Under the pieces are notes generated by a model, which saw only the letters and a list, made by a program, of their open reading frames with translations, was not told the origin of the DNA and did not search any database. This document shows positions 19,781 through 28,847 of a DNA stretch of 64,000 bases, piece after piece. The stretch lies in NCBI RefSeq assembly GCF_900184245.1, contig NZ_FXXB01000007.1:62001-126000 (forward strand), read 5' to 3'. Numbering within the stretch: the first letter of the stretch is position 1; each line of letters starts with the position of its first letter. This DNA comes from Brachybacterium massiliense. GTDB lineage: Bacteria > Actinomycetota > Actinomycetes > Actinomycetales > Dermabacteraceae. The position numbers were made by a program, and so were the translations under genes.

Positions 19781-21103
19781 ATGCCCAGCTCCTCGTCCCG
19801 TCGGCAGGTGCTGCGCGGGACCGGTGCCCTCGCGGCGCTGGGGGCCCTCAGCGCCGGCGGCCTCACCGCGCATCGCGCGCTGCGCCCGGCGATCGACCCC
19901 GCGACTGAGATCCCGCTGTGGTCCCAGACCGTCGTCTACGACGCAGACGGGAGGCGCCGCACTGTGGGTGCTCGCGCCGGCGGCACCGCGCCCGACGACG
20001 GTGCCCGGCTGAGCTCCGACCACCCCGGCAGCTCTCCCGTGCGCGCTCGTGCGGAGGAGTTCTGGGAGGGCACCGCCGCCTGGCGCACCTCCCTCTCCGA
20101 TGCTCCGGGAATCGGTGCGGGGCTGCCGACCCTGGCGGAGTCCGCGCTGCGCGACCTGTGGGTGCTCAGCGACGACCTGCCCGCCCCCGCGGCCGGATGG
20201 AGCGACTCCTGGCGGTACATCTGGCCGCGCGACACCGCCTTCTGCGCGGCGGCCCTGGCCCGGGTGGGGCACGTGGACACCGCGCTCTCAGCGCTCCTGC
20301 ACCTCCAGTCCCTCCAGGGATCCGACGGCTGGTTCGAGGCCCGATACGACCCGGCGACCGGGCAGGCGCCCGATCGCCGGCACCGTCAGTTCGACGGCAC
20401 CGGGCTGCTGCTGTGGGCGGCCGACGAGGTCGCCGACGCCGCCGGCGCCACGCGCCGCGAGCAGGTGCTCGAGGCACTGGACCCGCTGATCACCACCTCC
20501 CTCAGCGCCCTGCACACCGGCACCCGCGGCGGGGCGGGCCTGCCGCCGGTCTCCCCCGACTACTGGGAGGTGCGCGAGGACGCGGTGACCCTGGGGATCA
20601 TGGCCGCGACGCTCACCGGTCTGCGTGCCGGGGCGCGGATGACCGGCGCGGCCGCCGCGCACGAGGCGGCCGAGACCTTCGCCGTGCTGCTCGAGGGCAC
20701 CTTCGGTCAGCACGGCCATCAGCGTTATCGCCGCGGCGGAGGCCCGGACTCCGCCCTCGCCTTCTTCGATGCGACCGGGTGCCACGACGTGGCCACGCCC
20801 GCGCAGCTGCTCTCGCTGCGCACCTCCCTCGCCCGGCCCGGAGGCGGCATCGCACCGGGCGCCGCCTGGAGGGAGGACGGGGTGAGCTGGACGCCGTCGA
20901 CCAGCCTGCTCGCCCTGGGCCTCGCCCGCGCCGGCGAGCACGAGGAGGCCACGGCGATCCTGACCTGGCTCGCCGCTCACCGCACCGAGGCGGGGTCGCT
21001 GCCGGAGAAGGTGCTGTTCGACGGGCGGCCGGCGGAGGTCGCCCCGCTCGCCTGGACCGCCGCGAACGCGGTGCTGGCGCTGGATGCGCTGCGGCGCGGA
21101 TGA
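19781..21103 (+). CDS. Tat-exported GH15-like (alpha/alpha)6 glycoside hydrolase
   Basis: Encodes 440 residues. MPSSSSRRQVLRGTGALAALGAL is a twin-arginine signal, so the protein should be exported folded. The body is an alpha/alpha barrel type: SWRYIWPRDTAFCAAALARVG (about residues 145-165) carries the WPRD motif of glucoamylase-like family 15 enzymes. Repeated helical pairs follow, with GWFEARYDPATG and PDYWEVREDAVTLG (Glu-rich, possible catalytic acid). Family assignment is from these motifs. The substrate, presumably an alpha-glucan or a cell-wall glycan, cannot be told. It is shorter than typical glucoamylases because it lacks the N-terminal beta-sandwich domain. Confidence 0.75.
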   Translation: MPSSSSRRQVLRGTGALAALGALSAGGLTAHRALRPAIDPATEIPLWSQTVVYDADGRRRTVGARAGGTAPDDGARLSSDHPGSSPVRARAEEFWEGTAAWRTSLSDAPGIGAGLPTLAESALRDLWVLSDDLPAPAAGWSDSWRYIWPRDTAFCAAALARVGHVDTALSALLHLQSLQGSDGWFEARYDPATGQAPDRRHRQFDGTGLLLWAADEVADAAGATRREQVLEALDPLITTSLSALHTGTRGGAGLPPVSPDYWEVREDAVTLGIMAATLTGLRAGARMTGAAAAHEAAETFAVLLEGTFGQHGHQRYRRGGGPDSALAFFDATGCHDVATPAQLLSLRTSLARPGGGIAPGAAWREDGVSWTPSTSLLALGLARAGEHEEATAILTWLAAHRTEAGSLPEKVLFDGRPAEVAPLAWTAANAVLALDALRRG

Positions 21104-21177
21104 TCGGCGGGTGCGTCTGCGCCGCGGGCGCCGAGCGCGTCGGGCGAGTGGGCACGGCGGGCAGCCGAGCGCGACGG

Positions 21178-21747
21178 TCAGCCGAGCGCGGCCAGTAGCT
21201 CGTCGACCGCACGCGCCGGCGTGATGTCCTCGAGGTCGAGGATCACGGCCTCCGGCGGGGCCGGCAGCTGCGGCATCTCGAGCAGCTCGGACAGGACCTC
21301 CGGGTCCACCAGCTTGGACCTCTCGGCCCGTTCGGGAGCGGAGACCCGCGCGAGCAGCGCCTCGCGGGAGGCCGTGAGCCACACCGGCACGAATCGCACG
21401 CCGCGGCGGTCGGCGAGGTCGCGCAGGCGCTGGGCGTGCTCGGCGTTCTCAGGGCTGTCGGGGAGCCAGAAGGTGAAGACGTGGCTGAGCGAGGCCGGGG
21501 CAGCGGCGGTGGCCTCGTGCACCACCTCGCGCACGCGGTCACGCAGGGCGTCGGTCTGCTCGAGCGTCACGTCGGAGTCGCGGCCCAGCCCCATCGGCAC
21601 GAACACGGCGTTGTTGACCAGGTGGTTGTCGACCACGATCGCGCCGGTGCGCCGATCGAGCTCGCGAGCGAGGGTCAGCTTGCCGACGGCGGGCGGACCC
21701 TGCAGCAGGTAGAGGCGGGGTTCAGCGGGCGAGGTCGGCGCGGTCAT
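21178..21747 (-). CDS. P-loop AAA family ATPase/kinase of unknown substrate
   Basis: The start is the ATG of MTAPTSPAEPRLYLLQGPP (189 residues), 6 nt after a TACACT box; the longer frame reads through a palindromic repeat and is not coding. Walker A is GPPAVGKLTLA near residue 17. VVDNHLVNNAVF and LDRRTG recall small-molecule or chloramphenicol-phosphotransferase-like kinases. A lid-like Arg-rich segment is present (SREALLARVSAPERAERSK). It is probably a soluble phosphotransferase; the substrate is unknown. Confidence 0.75.
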   Translation of the reverse strand: MTAPTSPAEPRLYLLQGPPAVGKLTLARELDRRTGAIVVDNHLVNNAVFVPMGLGRDSDVTLEQTDALRDRVREVVHEATAAAPASLSHVFTFWLPDSPENAEHAQRLRDLADRRGVRFVPVWLTASREALLARVSAPERAERSKLVDPEVLSELLEMPQLPAPPEAVILDLEDITPARAVDELLAALG

Positions 21748-21792
21748 CGCCGGAGTGTATCCGCTGCGGCGGGCGCGCCGTCCTGCGGCGGC

Positions 21793-21857
21793 CCCGCAAC
21801 CGCCCGCTGGCGAACCGCTTCTGGTCGAGATCTGGGTCGCCAGTGGGCTGTTGCGGG
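21793..21857. repeat. long palindrome, copy B of a dispersed REP-like element
   Basis: Arms 21793-21815 and 21835-21857 pair over about 24 bp with two mismatches and one G-U, around a 19-nt loop. The core CCCGCTGGCGAACCG and the right arm TCGCCAGTGGGCTG match the palindrome at 9771-9821 in the same orientation, with loop similarity as well. It lies between the P-loop kinase start and the GNAT stop. Confidence 0.7.
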
Positions 21858-21912
21858 TCCGAGGCGAGGGTGCGAGCGCCGGCGCGGAGCGGACCGGGGC
21901 CGACGGCACAGC

Positions 21913-22755
21913 TCAGAACAGGATCGTGGTCAGTTCCCCGACCTGGTGGAAGCCCGCGGCGGCGTAGGCCCGCCGCGCCGGCGCGTTGAAGTCGTTGACG
22001 TAGAGGGTGACCTGCGGGGCGTGGTCCCGGCGCACCTGGGCCACCAGCTCGGCCATCCCGGCGCGTCCCAGGCCCTGACCGCGCCGATCGGGCCGCACCC
22101 AGACCCCGTGGATCTGCGCGACCGGCCCGAAGATCGCGCCGACGTCCGCCTTGAACAGCACCTGGCCGCCCTCGATCACCACATAGGTGCGGCGGTGGCG
22201 GATCAGCTCGGCGATCCGAGCCCGGTAGGAGCGCCCGCTGTCGCCCAGCAGCGGATCCACGCCCACCTCCTCGCGGAACATCGCGACGGCTGCGGGGAAC
22301 ACCGCCGACTCCTCGCCCGGGCGCGCCGGTCGGAGCCCTGCGGGCGGGCTCGAGACGGTCTCCTCGGCCAGCAGCAGGGGCTGGCTCCAGCGGTACTCGC
22401 GCACGTCGGCGCCCCAGCTCGGCGCCAGGTGCTCCCAGAGCCGCTGCACCGCGGCGCGGTCGCCGACGACGGAGCTGGCCCGTCGGCCGCGACCGGCCAT
22501 GCGGCGGCCGAAATCATCCAGCGCCTGCTCGGTCGCGGACATCGGCGAGAGGTTCACACCGTGCCAGAGCACGCCCTCGGGGCGCAGCTCCTCACCGGAG
22601 ATCGAGAACTCCTGGGCCAGCGCGGCCGAGCGCGCCGCCTCCCCGAGCCGCGCTCCGGCGAGCGCGTTGGTGATCGGGTCGGTCAGCGCGAGGGCGAGCG
22701 CGGCGTCGAGGCCGCCGGGACGGAGCGCACGCACCCGCCCGCCGCGCCGGAACAT
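21913..22755 (-). CDS. GNAT acetyltransferase with N-terminal DUF4081-like domain
   Basis: A 280-residue protein. The C-terminal half is a GNAT fold: the acetyl-CoA loop RPDRRGQGLGRAGMAELV (about residues 220-237) and the closing LYVNDFNAPARRAYAAAGFHQVG are typical. The N-terminal half matches the DUF4081 type (GVNLSPM and WGADVREYRWSQPLL). The pairing with ispG, 6 bp upstream on the same strand, is conserved in actinobacteria. The substrate is unknown. Confidence 0.85.
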   Translation of the reverse strand: MFRRGGRVRALRPGGLDAALALALTDPITNALAGARLGEAARSAALAQEFSISGEELRPEGVLWHGVNLSPMSATEQALDDFGRRMAGRGRRASSVVGDRAAVQRLWEHLAPSWGADVREYRWSQPLLLAEETVSSPPAGLRPARPGEESAVFPAAVAMFREEVGVDPLLGDSGRSYRARIAELIRHRRTYVVIEGGQVLFKADVGAIFGPVAQIHGVWVRPDRRGQGLGRAGMAELVAQVRRDHAPQVTLYVNDFNAPARRAYAAAGFHQVGELTTILF

Positions 22756-22761
22756 GGGCGG

Positions 22762-23913
22762 TCAGCCCACGGAGACGGAGGGAGCACCCGAGGCGGGGAC
22801 GTCCTCCCCCATCTCAGCCGCGATGCGGTTGGCCTCGGCCAGCAGGGTCTCGACGATGTCCGCCTCGGGGACGGTCTTGATGACCTCGCCCTTGACGAAG
22901 ATCTGGCCCTTGCCGTTGCCGGAGGCCACACCGAGATCGGCCTCGCGAGCCTCCCCCGGACCGTTGACGACGCAGCCCATCACCGCGACGCGCAGCGGCA
23001 CCTCGAGGTGCTTGAGCCCCTCGGTGACCTCGTCGGCGAGCTTGTAGACGTCCACCTGGGCGCGGCCGCAGGAGGGGCAGGAGACGATGTCCAGCTTGCG
23101 GGGCTTGAGGTTCAGCGACTGCAGGATCTGGTTGCCGACCTTGACCTCCTCGACCGGCGGGGCCGAGAGCGAGACGCGGATGGTGTCGCCGATACCCTCG
23201 CCCAGCAGGATGCCGAAGGCGACAGAAGACTTGATGGTGCCCTGGAAGGCGGGGCCCGCCTCGGTCACGCCGAGGTGCAGGGGCCAGTCGCCCTCCTCCG
23301 CCAGCTGACGGTAGGCCTCGACCATGATGATCGGGTCGTTGTGCTTGACGGAGATGCCGAAGTCGTGGAAGCCGTGCTCCTCGAAGAGCGAGGCCTCCCA
23401 CTTCGCGGAGGCGACCAGCGCCTCCGGGGTCACGCGGTCGCCGGTCATCATGCGCTTGTCGATGCTGCCGGCGTTCACGCCGATGCGCAGGGCGGTGCCG
23501 TGGTCGTTCGCGGCCTTGGCGATGTCCTTGACCTGATCATCGAAGCGACGGATGTTGCCGGGGTTCACGCGCACCCCGGCGCAGCCGGCCTCGATCGCGG
23601 CGAAGACGTACTTGGGCTGGAAGTGGATGTCAGCGATCACCGGGATCGGGGACTTCGCGGCGATCGCGACGAGCGCATCCGCATCCTCCTGGCGCGGGCA
23701 GGCCACGCGCACGATGTCGCAGCCTGCGGCGGTCAGCTCCGCGATCTGCTGGAGGGTCGCGTTGATGTCATGCGTGGGGGTGGTGGTCATCGACTGCACC
23801 GTGATCGGTGCATCGCCGCCCACGTGGATCTTGCCGAGCTTGACCTTGCGGGTCTTCCGCCGGGGGGCGAGCACCGGCGGCGGCTGCTTGACGGACGGGA
23901 TACCGAGGCTCAC
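22762..23913 (-). CDS. ispG: (E)-4-hydroxy-3-methylbut-2-enyl-diphosphate synthase
   Basis: IspG converts MEcPP to HMBPP, the penultimate step of the MEP isoprenoid pathway, using a [4Fe-4S] cluster. I use the GTG giving [13 protein letters not shown] (383 residues), which has GGAGGG about nine bases upstream; a GTG 9 bp earlier (23922) would be too close to that site. Cluster ligands are CPSCGR and the Cys of [17 protein letters not shown]. Conserved [15 protein letters not shown] and [10 protein letters not shown] are present. dxr of the same pathway lies two genes upstream. Confidence 0.96.
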   Translation of the reverse strand: MSLGIPSVKQPPPVLAPRRKTRKVKLGKIHVGGDAPITVQSMTTTPTHDINATLQQIAELTAAGCDIVRVACPRQEDADALVAIAAKSPIPVIADIHFQPKYVFAAIEAGCAGVRVNPGNIRRFDDQVKDIAKAANDHGTALRIGVNAGSIDKRMMTGDRVTPEALVASAKWEASLFEEHGFHDFGISVKHNDPIIMVEAYRQLAEEGDWPLHLGVTEAGPAFQGTIKSSVAFGILLGEGIGDTIRVSLSAPPVEEVKVGNQILQSLNLKPRKLDIVSCPSCGRAQVDVYKLADEVTEGLKHLEVPLRVAVMGCVVNGPGEAREADLGVASGNGKGQIFVKGEVIKTVPEADIVETLLAEANRIAAEMGEDVPASGAPSVSVG

Positions 23914-24017
23914 AGAAGTCACCCCTCCATTATGGACTCGGGAGCACCCCGTGCGAGGCGAGATGCGACACCTCCACCGCTCCTGCACGTGTGCGGTGGC
24001 CCAGCGCACCCCCGCGC

Positions 24018-25361
24018 TCAGGGGAACAGGGTGATGGGACGGACGATGTCCGCGTACAGCAGCAGCAGGGTCATCAGGATGAAGACGATCGCGACCGCGT
24101 TGGTCAGCGGCAGCATCCGCGACATGTCCACCGGGCCGGGGTCCGGGCGGCCGCGCAGCCGGGCCAGGGACCTCCTCAGCCCCTCGAGCAGCGCCCCGGC
24201 GACGTGGCCGCCGTCCAGCGGCAGCAGCGGGACCAGATTGAACACGAACAGCGCCATGTTCAGCGAGGCCAGCATCGAGACCATGGTGCCGGTCTTCTCG
24301 CGCAGCTCGAAGCCGGGCTGATCGGCGGAGGCCACCTCACCCGCCAGGCGGGAGACGCCGACGACACCGAGCGGGCCGTTGGGATCACGCTCGGCGTCCC
24401 CGAAGGCCGCCTGGCCCACCTCGTACAGCCGCACCGGCAGGGTGAGCACGAGCCTGCCCGTCTGGGTGAAGGCGGACCATGCCATCTCCGGCACCGCGGC
24501 CGGGGACCGGGGCACCAGGTCCGGGGTGCCGGCGACCCCGAGGAAGCCCACCTGCTCGGTGACCAGGTTCCCGTCGGCGTCGCGCACCGCGGCGCCGTCC
24601 TCGTCGAGCACGGGGCGGGCGTCGATGATCATCGTCGCCTCGAGGCGGAGGGTCTGCCCGTCCCGCTCGACGACCACCTCGACGGTGCGGTCCTGCGCGG
24701 AGCGTACGGCGGTGGTGACGTCGGACCAGCGCTCGATCTGCCGGCCGTCGATCTCCCGCAGCACGTCGCCGGGGCGGATGCCCGCGGCCAGGGCCGGGGC
24801 GGCCGGGCGGCCCTCGCACGACGTGTCCGCGGGCGCGTCCGCGGGGACCACGCATTCCGAGACGCTCTGCACGGTGGGCGTCACCGCCGGCAGCCCGATA
24901 CCGCTGACCAGCACCACCATCAGCACCACCGAGATCAGCAGGTTCATCAGCGGCCCGCCGAGCATCACCACGAGCTTCTTGGGCACCGACAGCGCGACGA
25001 AGGTGCGGTGGGCGTCCTCCGGCCCGTACTGGGCGGACTCGTACTGCTTCGCCTCCTCGGACAGCTCGGTCATCTGCTGCAGCAGGCCGGTGGAGTCCTC
25101 GCGGATGGTTCCCTCGGGCTCCCCCTTGTGCGGCGGGTACATGCCGATCATCCGGATGTAGCCGCCCAGCGGGATGGCCTTGAGGCCGTACTCGGTCTCG
25201 CCCCGGGTGCGGGAGAGGAGCGTGGGCCCGAAGCCGATCATGTACTGGGTCACGCGCACCCCGAACAGCTTCGCGGGCACCAGGTGCCCCACCTCGTGCA
25301 GCGCGATCGAGACGGCGAGCCCGATCGCGATGATCAGCACGCCGAGCAGGAACAGCAGCAC
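24018..25361 (-). CDS. rseP: site-2-protease family intramembrane zinc metalloprotease (RseP/Rip1-like)
   Basis: Cleaves membrane proteins, usually anti-sigma factors, within the bilayer. The start is a GTG 2 bp after the dxr stop ([10 protein letters not shown], 447 residues); the frame beyond overlaps dxr. Zinc motif HEVGH is at residues 22-26 in the first helix, and the second motif is [13 protein letters not shown] near the C-terminus. A PDZ domain with [19 protein letters not shown] lies between. The last helix ends at PITLFP. The dxr-rseP-ispG order equals the mycobacterial dxr-rip1-gcpE cluster, supporting a Rip1-type role; the substrate is not identifiable here. Confidence 0.93.
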   Translation of the reverse strand: MLLFLLGVLIIAIGLAVSIALHEVGHLVPAKLFGVRVTQYMIGFGPTLLSRTRGETEYGLKAIPLGGYIRMIGMYPPHKGEPEGTIREDSTGLLQQMTELSEEAKQYESAQYGPEDAHRTFVALSVPKKLVVMLGGPLMNLLISVVLMVVLVSGIGLPAVTPTVQSVSECVVPADAPADTSCEGRPAAPALAAGIRPGDVLREIDGRQIERWSDVTTAVRSAQDRTVEVVVERDGQTLRLEATMIIDARPVLDEDGAAVRDADGNLVTEQVGFLGVAGTPDLVPRSPAAVPEMAWSAFTQTGRLVLTLPVRLYEVGQAAFGDAERDPNGPLGVVGVSRLAGEVASADQPGFELREKTGTMVSMLASLNMALFVFNLVPLLPLDGGHVAGALLEGLRRSLARLRGRPDPGPVDMSRMLPLTNAVAIVFILMTLLLLYADIVRPITLFP

Positions 25362-25363
25362 GG

Positions 25364-26569
25364 TCAGCGGCCTCGGCCGGTGAGCCGGGCGCGGGCGGCG
25401 GTGCGCGCCCACTCCTCGACGGCGAGCAGGCCGCCGACCCCGTCGACCCGCTGAGCGCGGGGTCGCTGCGGATCCTCGAGCACCTCGCGGATCAGCGCGG
25501 TGATGCCGAGGAAGCTCAGGGACCCGTCGAAGAAGGCGTCCACCGCCTCCTCGTTCACGGCGTTGTAGACGGCCATCGCCCCGCCGCCCTCGCGGTGCGC
25601 GGCGCGGGCGAGCGCGATCGCGTCGAAGGTGTCCTCGTCGACCGGTTCGAAGGTCCAGGACTGGGCGGTGCGGAAGTCCAGCGGCGCCGCCAGTCCCGGG
25701 AGCTTCTCGGGATGGGCGAGCGCCCAGCCGATCGCATGGCGCATGTCCGGCGGGCTCGCCTGCGCGATCGTGGAGCCGTCCACGAGGGTGACCATCGAGT
25801 GGACGATCGACTGGGGGTGGACGACCACCTGGACGCGGTCCTCGGGCAGATCGAACTGGAAGCAGGCTTCGATCACCTCGAGCGCCTTGTTGACCAGGGT
25901 CGCGGAGTTGGTGGTGATCACCCGGCCCATCGACCAGGTGGGGTGGGCGAGCGCCTGCTCGGGCGTGACCTGGGCGAGCTGCTCGCGGCTGCGGCCGCGG
26001 AAGGGTCCGCCCGAGGCGGTGACCACCAGGTGGTCGATCTGGTCGTGGGTGAGGCCGGCCAGGGCCTGGGCGATCGCGGTGTGCTCGGAGTCCACGGGCA
26101 GGATCTGGCCGGGGGCCGCGGCGTCCGTGACCAGGTGCCCGCCCACGACGAGCGATTCCTTGTTGGCCAGGGCCAGTCGCGCCCCTGAGGCGAGAGCGGC
26201 GAGGGTGGGCAGCAGGCCGACGGAGCCGGTGATCGCGTTGAGCACGACATCCCCCTCGGCGAGGGAGCCGGCCAGCTCGACCACCGCGTCAGCGCCCGCG
26301 GTGATCTGCGGGGCGGGGATCCCGGCGTCTCGGCAGGCGCTGTGCACCGCGGCCCCGACGGCCTCCGCGCGGGCGGCGTCGGAGACCACGAGCTGCGCGG
26401 GGCGGTGCGCGACCGCCTGCTCGGCCACCAGCTCCGGGCGGCTGCCGCCGACGGCGAGGCCGTGGACCCGGGCGATGTCCGGGTAGCGGGTCAGGACGTC
26501 GAGCGCCTGGGTGCCGATCGAGCCGGTCGCTCCGAGCAGGACCAGGCGGCGCGAGGGGGTGCCGGTCAC
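25364..26569 (-). CDS. dxr: 1-deoxy-D-xylulose-5-phosphate reductoisomerase
   Basis: DXR makes MEP from DXP with NADPH. The start is a GTG overlapping the stop of the DivIVA-like gene (GTGA), 401 residues. NADPH motif LGATGSIGTQALDV is N-terminal. The metal and substrate site is represented by ALANKESLVVGG, PVDSEHTAIAQAL, TASGGPFRG and NSATLVNKALEVIEA. The C-terminal helical domain ends at RARLTGRGR. It is coupled tightly to the downstream protease gene. Confidence 0.97.
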   Translation of the reverse strand: MTGTPSRRLVLLGATGSIGTQALDVLTRYPDIARVHGLAVGGSRPELVAEQAVAHRPAQLVVSDAARAEAVGAAVHSACRDAGIPAPQITAGADAVVELAGSLAEGDVVLNAITGSVGLLPTLAALASGARLALANKESLVVGGHLVTDAAAPGQILPVDSEHTAIAQALAGLTHDQIDHLVVTASGGPFRGRSREQLAQVTPEQALAHPTWSMGRVITTNSATLVNKALEVIEACFQFDLPEDRVQVVVHPQSIVHSMVTLVDGSTIAQASPPDMRHAIGWALAHPEKLPGLAAPLDFRTAQSWTFEPVDEDTFDAIALARAAHREGGGAMAVYNAVNEEAVDAFFDGSLSFLGITALIREVLEDPQRPRAQRVDGVGGLLAVEEWARTAARARLTGRGR

Positions 26570-27114
26570 GGCACGGAGGCCATCACGTCCGCGACATGGT
26601 CGAGGTAGACGTCCACGACGGCCTCGCGGTACCCGTCGGGGCCGCGGCGGCGGCCGAAGGCGGCGCGCCGCACATCGTCCACGCTCATCGGGTGGCCGTC
26701 GGTGAAGTAGGCGACGAGCTGGTCGCACAGGGCGTCGACGTCCGCCTTGTCGTAGGCGGGCTCTCCCTGCGCGGCCGGGGCGAAGCGGTCCCCCGCCGGA
26801 CGCTCCAGACGCTCCTTGAGCACCTCGGCGCGCTCGGTGAGCTGCGCGATCCAGGTCTCCTCGCCGTCGCGGGCGATCGCATCGTCCCGTGCCTGCAGCG
26901 CGAAGGCGTCCGAGAGGCGGTCCAGGGCCTCGTCGACGACCCTCATGTCATAGCCGCCGCGCTCGGTCGCGAAGCTCGCCGAGGTGATGTCGGCGCCGCT
27001 GAAGGCCGGATCGCGCCCCTCGTAGGCGGAGCGGGCGCGGGAGAGGAACGCGTCGACCTCGCGCATGTCGTATCCGACGCTGAAGCGCGAGACACGCTCG
27101 AACGATGTGCTCAC
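26566..27114 (-). CDS. DivIVA-domain-like protein (three repeats)
   Basis: The start is a GTG (VSTSFERVSRFSVGYDM) with AGGAAGGA eight bases upstream; 182 residues. It carries repeated DivIVA N-terminal signatures: FSVGYDMREVDAFLSRA (about 11-27), ERGGYDMRVVDEALDRL (about 52-68) and a weaker AYDKADVDALCDQL (about 122-135). DivIVA proteins bind curved membrane and organise polar growth. This copy lacks the long coiled-coil of Wag31, so it may be an accessory or adaptor. The smaller two-repeat relative follows about 100 bp upstream. Confidence 0.8.
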   Translation of the reverse strand: MSTSFERVSRFSVGYDMREVDAFLSRARSAYEGRDPAFSGADITSASFATERGGYDMRVVDEALDRLSDAFALQARDDAIARDGEETWIAQLTERAEVLKERLERPAGDRFAPAAQGEPAYDKADVDALCDQLVAYFTDGHPMSVDDVRRAAFGRRRGPDGYREAVVDVYLDHVADVMASVP

Positions 27115-27211
27115 CAGTGGATCCTTCCTCGGTGCTGTCGGGCTCCCACTGTAGCGGCGTGGGAGTGCTGGGACGGGGAGGCGTGCGGGAGGGAGCGCTG
27201 CGGCGCCGGGC

Positions 27212-27544
27212 TCACCGGTCGCCTCCGAAGAGGCGTGCGAAGAAGCCGGGGCGGCGCTCCGCGGGGTGCGGGACGGAAGCGGTGACATGCTGCTGCGGGA
27301 GCGCGGGGTGCTGCGTGGGGTCGTCGAGCAGCGGGACCAGCACGTCATCGAGGAAGCGGTCGACCTCGTCCATGTCGTAGCCCTCACGGAACCTGGTGGG
27401 GGTGAAGCGCTTCTCCGTCACCTCCTGGGCCGTGATCGAGCCGTCCCCGCTGCGCGCAGCGCGCTCGCAGCGGTCGATGAAGTCGTCGACCTCCTGGGCG
27501 TCGTATCCCGGTCCGAAGCGCGCGGACGTGAAGCGGATCTCCAT
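27212..27544 (-). CDS. small DivIVA-domain-like protein (two repeats)
   Basis: A 110-residue protein made almost entirely of two repeats, RFGPGYDAQEVDDFIDRCE (residues 9-27) and RFREGYDMDEVDRFLDDVL (residues 51-69). The Gly-Tyr-Asp core matches the membrane-binding loop of DivIVA. The tail ends in PGFFARLFGGDR, which looks amphipathic. It lies 13 bp from the end of rlmN on the same strand, so it is probably co-transcribed with it. A paralogue of the larger neighbour; function unknown. Confidence 0.8.
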   Translation of the reverse strand: MEIRFTSARFGPGYDAQEVDDFIDRCERAARSGDGSITAQEVTEKRFTPTRFREGYDMDEVDRFLDDVLVPLLDDPTQHPALPQQHVTASVPHPAERRPGFFARLFGGDR

Positions 27545-27557
27545 GGCGGCCCGTCCC

Positions 27558-28847
27558 TCAGTCGGTAGCGGCGGCGATCGCCTCGACGCGCGCCACGCGC
27601 GCCTCGCGGTCCACGCGATGGTCGTCGGACTCGATGACCTCCGCCGCGAGCTGACCGCACGCGCCGTCGATGTCCGAGCCGCGGGTGTCCCGGATCGTCG
27701 CGGAGATCCCGTTGTCCCGGAGGATCTCCACGAAGCGCTTCTCGACCAGCGGATCGGAGGCGGTCCACTTCGAGCCCTTGACCGGGTTCAGGGGGATCGG
27801 GTTGACGTGCACCCAGTGTGCGCCGCCCTGGGCGATCAGCCGGTCCGCGAGCAGCTGGGCGCGGTGCGCCTGATCGTTGATGTCGCGGATCAGCGCGTAC
27901 TCGATGCTGACGCGCCGCCCCGTGGTCTGGAAGTAGTCCCAGGCGGCGTCGAGGATCTCGTCCACATCGAAGCGCGTGTTGATCGGCACCAGCTCGTTGC
28001 GCAGCTCGTCGTCCGGAGCGTGCAGGGACACGGCGAGGGTCACCGGGATCTTCTCCGCGGTGAGCTTCCGCACCGCCGGGGCGAGACCTACCGTGGAGAC
28101 GGTGATGTGCCGGGCCCCCATGCCGAACCCCTCAGGGGCGGGGGCGTTGAGCCGCTTGCAGACGGTGGCGACGGGGCGGTAGTTCGCGAGCGGCTCGCCC
28201 ATCCCCATGAACACGATGTTGTTGACCCGCCCGGTGCCGCCGGGCAGCTCGCCGCGCGCCAGCATCCGGTTGGCGATGCGCACCTGCTCGAGGATCTCCG
28301 CCGCGGAGAGGTTGCGGGTCAGGCCCATCTGGCCGGTGGCGCAGAAGGGGCAGTTCATGCCGCAGCCGGCCTCGGAGGAGATGCACAGCGTGTTGCGGTC
28401 GCTGTAGCGCATCAGCACCGACTCGACCATCGGGCCGTCGAACAGCTTCCACAGGAACTTCTGAGTCGCGCCGTGATCGGCGGACTGCCGCGAGACCTGG
28501 GTCAGCAGCGGCGGGAAGAAGCGGTCCACCAGCTCCTGGCGACGGTCCTTGGGCAGATCCGTGAGGTCCTCGGGATCCGTGGTGAAGTGCTCGAAGTAGT
28601 GCACGGACAGCTGCTTGGCGCGGAAGCCGGGCAGCCCCATCTCCTGCACCGCCGCGATCCGCTCCTCCATCGTGAGGTCCGCCAGATGCGCCGGCGGCTT
28701 GCCGCGGCGGGTGGGGCGCAGCTGGAGCTGACCCGGAGCCAGGGCGACCTTCTGCCCGGGCACCGCCTCGCGGGAGAGATCGGGGTTGCGGGTCAGAGCG
28801 ACCGGCTCGGGGCCGTTCGCCCCCGCGGGCTTGTCGGTGCCGTTCAT
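27558..28847 (-). CDS. rlmN: dual-specificity 23S rRNA (A2503-C2)/tRNA methyltransferase RlmN
   Basis: Radical-SAM enzyme methylating A2503 of 23S rRNA and A37 of some tRNAs. The start is the ATG overlapping the cdsA stop; 429 residues. The [4Fe-4S] motif CxxxCxxC is CGMNCPFC. NNIVFMGMGEPLANY is the typical SAM/RNA region, and the catalytic Cys is in DTRGSDIDGACGQL. It is longer than average at the N-terminus through a variable 50-residue lead. The order frr-cdsA-rlmN is conserved. Confidence 0.96.
   Translation of the reverse strand: MNGTDKPAGANGPEPVALTRNPDLSREAVPGQKVALAPGQLQLRPTRRGKPPAHLADLTMEERIAAVQEMGLPGFRAKQLSVHYFEHFTTDPEDLTDLPKDRRQELVDRFFPPLLTQVSRQSADHGATQKFLWKLFDGPMVESVLMRYSDRNTLCISSEAGCGMNCPFCATGQMGLTRNLSAAEILEQVRIANRMLARGELPGGTGRVNNIVFMGMGEPLANYRPVATVCKRLNAPAPEGFGMGARHITVSTVGLAPAVRKLTAEKIPVTLAVSLHAPDDELRNELVPINTRFDVDEILDAAWDYFQTTGRRVSIEYALIRDINDQAHRAQLLADRLIAQGGAHWVHVNPIPLNPVKGSKWTASDPLVEKRFVEILRDNGISATIRDTRGSDIDGACGQLAAEVIESDDHRVDREARVARVEAIAAATD

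Noticed and set aside
21748..21909. 54-residue N-terminal extension of the P-loop kinase
   Set aside because: It is encoded by the palindromic repeat region; the downstream ATG has a well-placed promoter box.
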